The notes under the pieces were generated by a model. It did no database searches and was not told the DNA's origin. It was given only the letters and a program-made list of their open reading frames with translations. The position numbers and the translations under genes were made by a program. Shown piece by piece: positions 34,896-41,887 of a stretch of 64,000 nucleotides of DNA. Source of the DNA: Brevibacterium epidermidis NBRC 14811 (GTDB lineage: Bacteria; Actinomycetota; Actinomycetes; Actinomycetales; Brevibacteriaceae); the NCBI RefSeq assembly GCF_001570805.1, contig NZ_BCSJ01000010.1, positions 1 to 64,000 on the forward strand, given 5' to 3'. The first letter of the stretch is position 1. Each line of letters begins with the position of its first letter.

Positions 34896-34966
34896 GGTCC
34901 CAGCATATGCGTCGGGCGCCCGGATATGGCCCACCTCGCTGGGAAGTGTCAGAGGAGTGGGGCACA

Positions 34967-35563
34967 ATGGTGGGCATGGCATTACCCGAGGTTCTCGTTC
35001 ACGATCTGCAGTCGGCCGGTTACTATCCCCAGCTCACTCAAGGCATACTCGCCGACTCACTCTACGACGAACCCGTATTGGCCCACTTCGTCCACATCGA
35101 CACTCATGTCGACATCGAATCCATCCACCGGCACGTCACTGCCTTCGTCCTCACCGAGACTCGGCTGCTGCTGGCCCACGTCGACGACGACCCGAATGCG
35201 GAGCCGGGCTCCAAGCCCCGCGCGGTCACGAGCAGCGAGGACATCGAACTCGACCGTCTGGGCACTGTGATGGTCGGTCGCACCTTCGCCGATCCCGCCG
35301 CCTTCAAGCCCGGTGACAAGCCGGTCGAGGTCTCGCTGACGATGTCCTGGGGCGCGTCGAAGCGCATCGAGGCCTTCCCCGAGACCTGCGGAGATCCCAA
35401 CTGCATGGGCGATCACGGCTACGGCGGATCGATCTTCGCCGAGGATGTCATGCTCCGGGTCTCGGCCGAAGCCGAAGGGCAGGCCGCCGTCGACCGGATG
35501 GCCGACTTCGCCGGGAAGCTGCGTGCCGCGGTCTTCCATGCCCGGCTGCGGTCGCGTCGCTGA
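34967..35563 (+). CDS. DUF5998 family protein
   Basis: This 198-residue soluble protein of unknown function is typical of actinobacteria. The N-terminus VGMALPEVLVHDLQSAGYYP is followed by FVLTETRLLLAHVDD and DIELDRLGTVMVGRTF. A CGDPNCMGDHGYGG stretch (about 160) carries two cysteines and a histidine that might bind a metal. ATG 34967 is chosen because GAGGAG lies nine bases upstream. It overlaps the next gene (TGATG), so the two are translated together. Confidence 0.75.
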   Translation: MVGMALPEVLVHDLQSAGYYPQLTQGILADSLYDEPVLAHFVHIDTHVDIESIHRHVTAFVLTETRLLLAHVDDDPNAEPGSKPRAVTSSEDIELDRLGTVMVGRTFADPAAFKPGDKPVEVSLTMSWGASKRIEAFPETCGDPNCMGDHGYGGSIFAEDVMLRVSAEAEGQAAVDRMADFAGKLRAAVFHARLRSRR

Positions 35564-36753
35564 TGAGCGAGGACTCGATACAGCGTGGACGCCAGTCCCA
35601 TTCCGACGCTGAGCTCTTGGGACCCCCTGACTATGCGGGTTCCATGCTCTCGGACGTCGTCCCCGCCGCGGCGCTGGGCCTCGGTGCCGCCGACGCTCTT
35701 GATGCGCCGATGTCCGATCGCGCCCGAGCGCTCGGTCTCGACCGGGAAGCACGGGCGACGATCGTCGTACTCATCGACGGTCTCGGAGAACAGCAGCTGC
35801 GCCGCTACAGCGGATACACTCCCTTCTTCCGGTCACAGGCCCAGACGCGCCGAACACTGTCCGCCGGGTTCCCGTCGACAACGGCGAACTCTCTGTCCTC
35901 TCTGGCCACGGGACGCCTGCCCGGTGCGCACGGAGTGGTCGGCTACCGCGTCCTGGACCCGGAGAAGGATGCGGTGTTCAATCAGCTGACGTGGAACCTC
36001 GATGTCGACCCCGTCGCCTGGGTGCCCGATGCGACGCTCTTCGAGCGCCTCACGGATGCCGGCATCGATGTGGTCAGCCTCGGCGAGAAGAAGTTCGCCG
36101 GACGCGGGCTCAACCGGGCATCGCTGCGCGGCGGCAGATTCCGGGACTCGAAGACTCTTGAGGAACGCTGCGCCCAGGCCCTCGCCGAGGCGAAGGCTCC
36201 CGGTCGCAGGCTCGTCTACCTCTACTGGGGCAACCTCGATAAGACCGGGCATGTGCACGGTGCGGACTCCGCGGCCTGGACCGAAGAACTCGAACGCGTC
36301 GACCTCGCCTTGTCCCGGCTCGCCTCCGACCTGCCGCATGACGCGACGATGCTCATCACCGCCGACCACGGAATGGTCGACGTCGACCACGAACGCCGTC
36401 TCGATCTTGCTGACCACCCCGAGCTCAAGGCCGGTCTGCGCCACGTCGGCGGAGAGCCGCGCGCACTGCATCTCTACGCCGCTGACGGCGCCGAGGCGGA
36501 TGTGCTCTCGGCATGGCAGGAGACGCTCGGCGACCGCGGGCTCATCCTGCCGAAATCCGAGGCGATCGCCCGCGGCTATTTCGGCCCCGTCGCCCCGCAC
36601 GTCTATCCGCGGATCGGGGATTTCCTCGTCATCTGCACCGATGGCTTCGCCGTGGTCGATTCGGATGTGGAATCCGCCTCGGCGTTGGCGCTCATCGGCC
36701 ACCACGGTTCCACCACGGAGCAGGAACTGCAGATCCCGCTCCTTCTCGTCTGA
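35563..36753 (+). CDS. Alkaline phosphatase family protein (nucleotide pyrophosphatase/phosphodiesterase type)
   Basis: This 396-residue enzyme of the alkaline phosphatase superfamily has the metal and nucleophile motifs IVVLIDGLGEQQL and FPSTTANSLSSLATG (Thr nucleophile), then TADHGMVDVDHERR and IGHHGSTTEQE metal-binding segments. It has no signal peptide, so it acts in the cytoplasm. Related actinobacterial proteins sit in the same place next to purK. The substrate is not known. The start overlaps the DUF5998 stop. Confidence 0.82.
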   Translation: MSEDSIQRGRQSHSDAELLGPPDYAGSMLSDVVPAAALGLGAADALDAPMSDRARALGLDREARATIVVLIDGLGEQQLRRYSGYTPFFRSQAQTRRTLSAGFPSTTANSLSSLATGRLPGAHGVVGYRVLDPEKDAVFNQLTWNLDVDPVAWVPDATLFERLTDAGIDVVSLGEKKFAGRGLNRASLRGGRFRDSKTLEERCAQALAEAKAPGRRLVYLYWGNLDKTGHVHGADSAAWTEELERVDLALSRLASDLPHDATMLITADHGMVDVDHERRLDLADHPELKAGLRHVGGEPRALHLYAADGAEADVLSAWQETLGDRGLILPKSEAIARGYFGPVAPHVYPRIGDFLVICTDGFAVVDSDVESASALALIGHHGSTTEQELQIPLLLV

Positions 36754-36776
36754 CTGCCCGCGTTAGGATGGCACAC

Positions 36777-37970
36777 GTGACTTTTCCTCGAATCGGTGTC
36801 ATTGGCGGCGGTCAACTGGCACGCATGATGGCCCCCGCCGCAGAAGCCCTCGGCGTCCGCTTCTCCGTTCTCGCGGAGACCGCTGACGCCCCCGCCACAC
36901 AGGTCATCAATGAGGTGACGGTCGGCGACTATACGGACTATCCGACGCTGAAGGCCTTCGCCGAGACCGTCGATGTCATCACCTTCGACCACGAACACGT
37001 CCCGCCGGAGCATCTGCAGGCCCTCGTTGAAGCCGGACACGCTGTGCGCCCCGGCCCTGACGCCCTCATCTTCGCCCAGGACAAGATCCGGATGCGCGCG
37101 CGGATGGACGAACTCGGTCTGCCCAACCCCGCGTGGGCCGAGATCACCTCGGCCGCCGATGTCGAGGCCTTCGCCGCTCGCGTCGGATACCCCTTCATCC
37201 TCAAGACTCCTCGCGGAGGCTACGACGGCAAGGGCGTGGGCGTCATCGACAGCCTCGATCAAGCCGTCGAGTGGCTGGACGAGGTGCCCCAGCTGCTTGC
37301 CGAGGAGAAGGTCGACTTCACTCGGGAACTCGCCGTCATGGTCGGCCGCTCTCGGATGGGACAGACCGCGGTGTGGCCGGTCGTCGAGACCTGGCAGCAG
37401 AACGGCGTGTGCAAGGAGGCGATCGCCCCGGCCCCCGACCTGTCGTCGGAGAAGGCGCGGGCCATCACCGAGGCGATCCTCACGGTCGCCGGCACCCTCG
37501 AGGTCACCGGCGTGATGGCGATGGAGATGTTCGAGACTCCCGAGGGCTTCCTCATCAACGAATTCGCGATGAGACCGCACAATACGGGGCACTGGACGCA
37601 GGACGGAGCGGTGACGAGCCAGTTCGAACAGCACCTCCGCGCGGTCCTCGACCTGCCCCTCGGCAGCCCCGCGGCCCGCGAGGACGTGTCCGTGATGGTG
37701 AACATCCTCGGCGCCGATCATGACGACCTCTATCAGCCGTACCTGCACGTCATGGCTCACGACCCGGCAGTGAAGGTCCACCTCTACGGCAAAGGCGTGC
37801 GCCCGGGCCGGAAGGTCGGCCACGTCAATGCCTACGGCGAGGACCGGCAGCTCGTGCTCGCCCGTGCACGGCATGCCGCGGACTTCATCGCCGGTGTCGA
37901 TGTCGATCCGCATCCGCAGATGCCCACTCCCGAGGATCTCCGGGCCGAGGGCGAGCCCGGCACACGCTGA
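36777..37970 (+). CDS. purK: 5-(carboxyamino)imidazole ribonucleotide synthase
   Basis: This 397-residue ATP-grasp enzyme converts AIR and bicarbonate to N5-CAIR in purine synthesis. Features are PRIGVIGGGQLARMM at the start, TFDHEHVPPEHL, ILKTPRGGYDGKGV (ATP-grasp), and NEFAMRPHNTGHWTQD at the active site. GTG 36777 is preferred because AGGA lies at normal distance; the ATG at 36768 sits inside that ribosome site. purE follows 84 bases later, and the encoded pair supplies adjacent steps of the pathway. Confidence 0.94.
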   Translation: MTFPRIGVIGGGQLARMMAPAAEALGVRFSVLAETADAPATQVINEVTVGDYTDYPTLKAFAETVDVITFDHEHVPPEHLQALVEAGHAVRPGPDALIFAQDKIRMRARMDELGLPNPAWAEITSAADVEAFAARVGYPFILKTPRGGYDGKGVGVIDSLDQAVEWLDEVPQLLAEEKVDFTRELAVMVGRSRMGQTAVWPVVETWQQNGVCKEAIAPAPDLSSEKARAITEAILTVAGTLEVTGVMAMEMFETPEGFLINEFAMRPHNTGHWTQDGAVTSQFEQHLRAVLDLPLGSPAAREDVSVMVNILGADHDDLYQPYLHVMAHDPAVKVHLYGKGVRPGRKVGHVNAYGEDRQLVLARARHAADFIAGVDVDPHPQMPTPEDLRAEGEPGTR

Positions 37971-38054
37971 GACCCAGCGCGTGCTGCACTCAGTCACCGC
38001 CCGCAACTCGTCCGCACGGACGGGACAGAACCGCCTGCAGCGAAGGAAGCACAG

Positions 38055-38582
38055 ATGACCACAGCGAATGAAGGCTCCACTCCGACGGCGGCTCCGGTCG
38101 GCATCGTCATGGGCTCGGACTCGGACTGGCCGACGATGAAGGCCGCGGCCGAAGCGCTCGACGAGCTCGGCATCGAATCAAGCGCCGAGGTGGTCTCCGC
38201 CCACCGTATGCCCGAGGACATGATCGACTGGGCGAAGTCCGCGGCCGATCGCGGCGTCCGCGTCATCATCGCCGGAGCCGGGGGAGCGGCCCACCTACCC
38301 GGAATGATCGCCTCGATGACCTCTCTTCCGGTCATCGGCGTCCCCGTGCCCCTGAAGTACCTCGACGGAATGGACTCGCTGCTGTCCATCGTGCAGATGC
38401 CCGGCGGAGTTCCCGTGGCCACCGTCTCGATCGGCGGCTCCAAGAACGCGGGCCTGTTGGCCGCGCGCATCCTCGGGGCCGGTCAGGGGACCGAAGCCGA
38501 GGCTCTGCGGTCCCGTCTCGACGATTATCGGGGGCAGCTGCGGCAGGTCGCTCTCGACAAAGGTCGGGCACTGCAGGAATAA
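38055..38582 (+). CDS. purE: N5-carboxyaminoimidazole ribonucleotide mutase
   Basis: This 175-residue class I PurE converts N5-CAIR to CAIR. The sequence shows [22 protein letters not shown] and [13 protein letters not shown], the conserved substrate-binding and catalytic His motifs. The first 15 residues are a polar lead before the core. The ATG start has AAGGAAG upstream. It follows purK in the same direction. Confidence 0.95.
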   Translation: MTTANEGSTPTAAPVGIVMGSDSDWPTMKAAAEALDELGIESSAEVVSAHRMPEDMIDWAKSAADRGVRVIIAGAGGAAHLPGMIASMTSLPVIGVPVPLKYLDGMDSLLSIVQMPGGVPVATVSIGGSKNAGLLAARILGAGQGTEAEALRSRLDDYRGQLRQVALDKGRALQE

Positions 38583-38620
38583 TAGCTCTTGCTGAACGTT
38601 TGATAAGTCTTAGGAGAATG

Positions 38621-39769
38621 ATGTTCGACCTCTACCAGCCCAGCGAAGAGCACGAAGAGATCCGCGCCGCAGTTCGCAACGTCGTCGAGAAGAAGATCGC
38701 GCCGTTCGCAGCCGAGGTCGACGCGGACTCCCGTTACCCGCAGGAAGCGCATGACGCCCTCGTCGAGACGGACTTCTTCGCCGCGCACATCCCCGAAGAG
38801 TACGGGGGTATGGGCGCCGATGCGCTGGCCGTGGCGATCATCATCGAGGAAGTCGCCCGCGGCTGCGTCTCGTCTTCGCTCATTCCGGCCGTGAACAAGC
38901 TCGGCAGCATGCCGGTCCAGCTCGGCGGCAGCGAAGAGATCAAGAAGAAGTACTTCCCGTCCGTGGCCGCCGGTGAAGCAGGCTTCTCCTACGGTCTGTC
39001 CGAGCGCGAAGCCGGATCCGACACCGCATCGATGAAGACCCGCGCCGAACGCGACGGCGACGACTGGATCCTCAACGGGGTCAAGACCTGGATCACGAAC
39101 GCCGGACAGTCCGAGTACTACACGGTGATGGCCGTGACCGATCCCGACGGAGCACGCGGACGCAACATCTCCGCCTTCGTCGTCGAGAAGTCCGATGAGG
39201 GCTTCACCTTCGGTGAGAAGGAGCGCAAGCTCGGCATCAAGGGTTCGCCCACCCGAGAGCTCCTCTTCGACAATGTGCGCCTGCCCGGTGATCGCATCGT
39301 CGGCGAGCCCGGGGAAGGGCTGAAGATCGCCCTGCGCACCCTCGACCACACCCGAGTCACGATCGCCGCTCAGGCCGTCGGCGTCGCCCAGGGCGCGCTC
39401 GACTACGCCCTGGCATACGTCAAGGATCGTCAGCAGTTCGGCAAGTCGATCGCCGACAACCAGGCGATCCAGTTCATGCTCGCCGACATGGGCATGAAGC
39501 TCGAGGCCGCACGTCAGCTCACCTACACCGCCGCCGCCAAGAGCGAACGCGGCGACGAGGATCTCACCTACTTCGGTGCCGCCGCGAAGGCCTTCGCTTC
39601 CGACGCCGCAATGGAGATCACCACGGACGCCGTGCAGCTGCTCGGCGGAGCCGGCTACGTCGTCGACCACCCGGTCGAGCGGATGATGCGCGATGCGAAG
39701 ATCACGCAGATCTACGAAGGCACCAACCAGATCCAGCGCATGGTGATGGGGCGTAAGCTCCTCGCCTGA
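38621..39769 (+). CDS. Acyl-CoA dehydrogenase (FadE25-like)
   Basis: This 382-residue flavoenzyme oxidises acyl-CoA to the 2,3-enoyl form. Marks are YGLSEREAGSDTASM, WITNAGQSEYYTVMAV, the IAAQAVGVAQGALDYA segment and the catalytic Glu in YEGTNQIQRMVM near the C-terminus. ATG 38621 is chosen with AGGAG four bases upstream (38618 also possible). It follows purE by 38 bases, the same order as Rv3275c-Rv3274c (FadE25) in M. tuberculosis; that order is the basis for the FadE25-like label. Chain-length preference is unknown. Confidence 0.92.
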   Translation: MFDLYQPSEEHEEIRAAVRNVVEKKIAPFAAEVDADSRYPQEAHDALVETDFFAAHIPEEYGGMGADALAVAIIIEEVARGCVSSSLIPAVNKLGSMPVQLGGSEEIKKKYFPSVAAGEAGFSYGLSEREAGSDTASMKTRAERDGDDWILNGVKTWITNAGQSEYYTVMAVTDPDGARGRNISAFVVEKSDEGFTFGEKERKLGIKGSPTRELLFDNVRLPGDRIVGEPGEGLKIALRTLDHTRVTIAAQAVGVAQGALDYALAYVKDRQQFGKSIADNQAIQFMLADMGMKLEAARQLTYTAAAKSERGDEDLTYFGAAAKAFASDAAMEITTDAVQLLGGAGYVVDHPVERMMRDAKITQIYEGTNQIQRMVMGRKLLA

Positions 39770-40103
39770 GCCGAGTTCGGAGCAGTAGCCTCAGCGACCG
39801 CGCACGGCGGTCATCCGGGCGATGTCGAACGGGCGCTGCAGACTTCCCAGCCGGGGTCTGCGGCGCCCGTTCTGCTGCCTGTGAAGAATCGCACACGCGA
39901 CGAATGCGACATGCGCGGCGCGGATGTGCCGGAATCGACGGTTCTCACGCGACACAATAGGTGAACACAGTGGACTCTGAAGTGTCTTTGGCACAGTGGT
40001 CTGCTGTGGGCACCCGATGGGGAGAAGCGACCAGTGCGTGGCCACCCGCGGATGTCGATGTCGGAATCAGTTCGTGAGCAGAGCCCGGAGCGAAGGGAAG
40101 TCA
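39770..40103. other. 334-base intergenic region between acyl-CoA dehydrogenase and LCP gene
   Basis: No gene is supported here. A terminator hairpin is present at 39827-39872 and a more AT-rich patch CGACACAATAGGTGAACAC lies near 39950-39968, which may hold the LCP promoter. Two GGCACAGTGG/ACACAGTGG repeats occur at about 39965-40000. Confidence 0.55.
39827..39872 (+). terminator. Terminator after acyl-CoA dehydrogenase
   Basis: GAACGGGCGC-T-GCAGAC pairs with GTCTGC-G-GCGCCCGTTC around a 12-base loop. A short pyrimidine-rich tail TCTGCTGCCT follows on the plus strand. Confidence 0.65.
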
Positions 40104-41624
40104 GTGGCCGAGACGAGATATGTGGACCCGATCCGCCACCCGTCGTATGCTTCGCAGCCGACGCGTGATGTGCGGGCGTGGCTTCTGCTGCTCGTCACGG
40201 CCATCGTGCCCGGGGGAGTGCAGCTCCTCTTCGGCCATCGCCGCTGGGCGAAGATCTCACTGTCGATCACCGCCATCAGCTGGATCCTGGCCATCATCGC
40301 CGGTGTGATCGTCCTCATCAGCAGGACCTTCCTCTTCACCATCGGCACGAACCCCTTCATCCTCACCTTCCTGACCATCTGGGTGCCCGTCATCGCCGTC
40401 AACTGGGCGGTGTGCCTGTTCGACACCCTTCGGCGCATCCGGATCGTCACGATCTCACGGAAGGCCCGCAAACGCTTCGTGGCGGCCTTCTGCGCCCTCT
40501 TGCTCATCGTCGTGGGACCTCTGGCATGGGGGACGACGATCCTCAACTCCCAGCGAGGACTGATGAGTGACCTGTTCGCCTCGGGCAAGGCACTCAAACC
40601 CGTCGACGGCCGATACAACATCCTGCTGCTGGGTTCGGACGCCGGAAAGGGCAGGACGGGAATCCGCCCGGACTCGCTGTCGCTGGTCTCGATCGATGCG
40701 AAGACCGGCAAGTCGGTCATCATCGGTCTGCCCCGCAATATGGAGAACGTGCCGTTCCCCGACGACTCTCCGCTGCACAAGCACTACCCACAGGGCTACA
40801 ACTGCGGAGACGAATGCCTGCTCAATGCGGTCTTCCAGCAGGGCGAGCAGCACAAGGACGAATTCGAGGACCCGAAGACAGCCGGAGAGCAGGCGACGAT
40901 GGACGCCGTCTCGGGCGTCACCGGCCTCGAGGTCCAGTACTACGCGATGATCAACCTCAAAGGGTTCGAGAACCTCATCGACTCCCTCGGCGGGATCACT
41001 TTGGTCTCCGGCAAGCGGGTGCCGATCTCGTCGAAGGTCGACCCGACCACGGGCCAGCACGGGCCGGTCAAGGGGTGGATCGAACCGGGCAAGCAGAAGC
41101 TCGACGGCTTCCACGCGCTGTGGTTCGCGCGGTCCCGAGAGTTCTCCAGCGACTACGAGCGGATGATCCGCCAGCGCTGCGTGCAGACCGCAATGGTCAA
41201 ACAGCTCGACCCGGCCACCGTGCTCACCCGCTACCAGTCGATCGCGAAGGCCACTCCCGGCGCCGTATCGACGGACATCCCGCAGTCTCAGGTGGACTCG
41301 TTCGTCGACCTCGCGCTCAAGGTGAAGTCACAGAAGATCGAATCCGTCGACCTCACCCCACCGCGCATCACTCCCTCGCAGCCGGACTTCGATGTGGCAC
41401 ATCAGCTGGTAGCCGATAAGATCGAGGAGTCGTCGAAATCCTCGGAAGAGGACAAAGACGCGTTCTCGGTTCCCGGAAGCGACCTGTCAGCCGCTGCCGG
41501 AGTCGATGCGGGACTCGATCCGAACCCCGGTTCAGGGCCGCAGCTGCTGGCACAGGGTGCCGGCGACTCCTCGGCTGACACCGGTGATGAAGCCGACGCA
41601 AAGGCGATCTGCTACGTGCCCTGA
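40104..41624 (+). CDS. LytR-CpsA-Psr (LCP) family protein
   Basis: This 506-residue envelope enzyme has about three or four N-terminal membrane helices (residues 22-155) and an LCP catalytic domain (about 165-400; YNILLLGSDAGKGRTGIRPDS, quoted here as NILLLGSDAGKGRTGIRPDS, and FARSREFSSDYERM as active-site motifs). LCP proteins attach wall polymers such as teichoic acid or arabinogalactan to peptidoglycan. The C-terminus is a Ser/Asp-rich tail. GTG 40104 is chosen with AAGGGAAG upstream. The wall hydrolase and manA follow, matching Rv3267's surroundings. Confidence 0.87.
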   Translation: MAETRYVDPIRHPSYASQPTRDVRAWLLLLVTAIVPGGVQLLFGHRRWAKISLSITAISWILAIIAGVIVLISRTFLFTIGTNPFILTFLTIWVPVIAVNWAVCLFDTLRRIRIVTISRKARKRFVAAFCALLLIVVGPLAWGTTILNSQRGLMSDLFASGKALKPVDGRYNILLLGSDAGKGRTGIRPDSLSLVSIDAKTGKSVIIGLPRNMENVPFPDDSPLHKHYPQGYNCGDECLLNAVFQQGEQHKDEFEDPKTAGEQATMDAVSGVTGLEVQYYAMINLKGFENLIDSLGGITLVSGKRVPISSKVDPTTGQHGPVKGWIEPGKQKLDGFHALWFARSREFSSDYERMIRQRCVQTAMVKQLDPATVLTRYQSIAKATPGAVSTDIPQSQVDSFVDLALKVKSQKIESVDLTPPRITPSQPDFDVAHQLVADKIEESSKSSEEDKDAFSVPGSDLSAAAGVDAGLDPNPGSGPQLLAQGAGDSSADTGDEADAKAICYVP

Positions 41625-41887
41625 GGTACCGCTGTGGGACCGGTCGTGATCAGATCAATGACTGAATCGGCCGATCTCATGACGATTCCGGGAAATTCTT
41701 TTGCTCGGTGTGTCCCTTGCCAATACTGGGAACCACACTCGTGTAATTAGAATATTCTGCTCTGTGGCTAGTCTGACACGCCGAAAATGTGTAACAATTT
41801 TGAGATGTTGGGGTTGCCCACCGTTCTGCCAACGGTGCGAGACCTCGAGGCCTGAACTTCCCTGTCTTCCTCGAAAAGGCTGTAACG
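41625..41887. promoter_or_regulatory. AT-rich promoter region of wall hydrolase
   Basis: This 263-base region is markedly AT-richer than the flanks (GTGTAATTAGAATATTCTG near 41731-41750 and AATGTGTAACAATTTTGAG near 41786-41804). A small hairpin CACCGTT/AACGGTG lies at 41819-41837. The stretch holds the hydrolase promoter; no riboswitch was identified. Confidence 0.5.

Noticed and set aside
39791-40045. Possible small minus-strand gene in the gap before the LCP gene
   Set aside because: No ribosome site, no recognisable family and unusual composition; it overlaps the terminator hairpin.
41625-41887. c-di-AMP (ydaO) riboswitch before the wall hydrolase
   Set aside because: Such leaders are common upstream of actinobacterial wall hydrolases, but the needed conserved stems were not found; only a small hairpin at 41819-41837 is seen.
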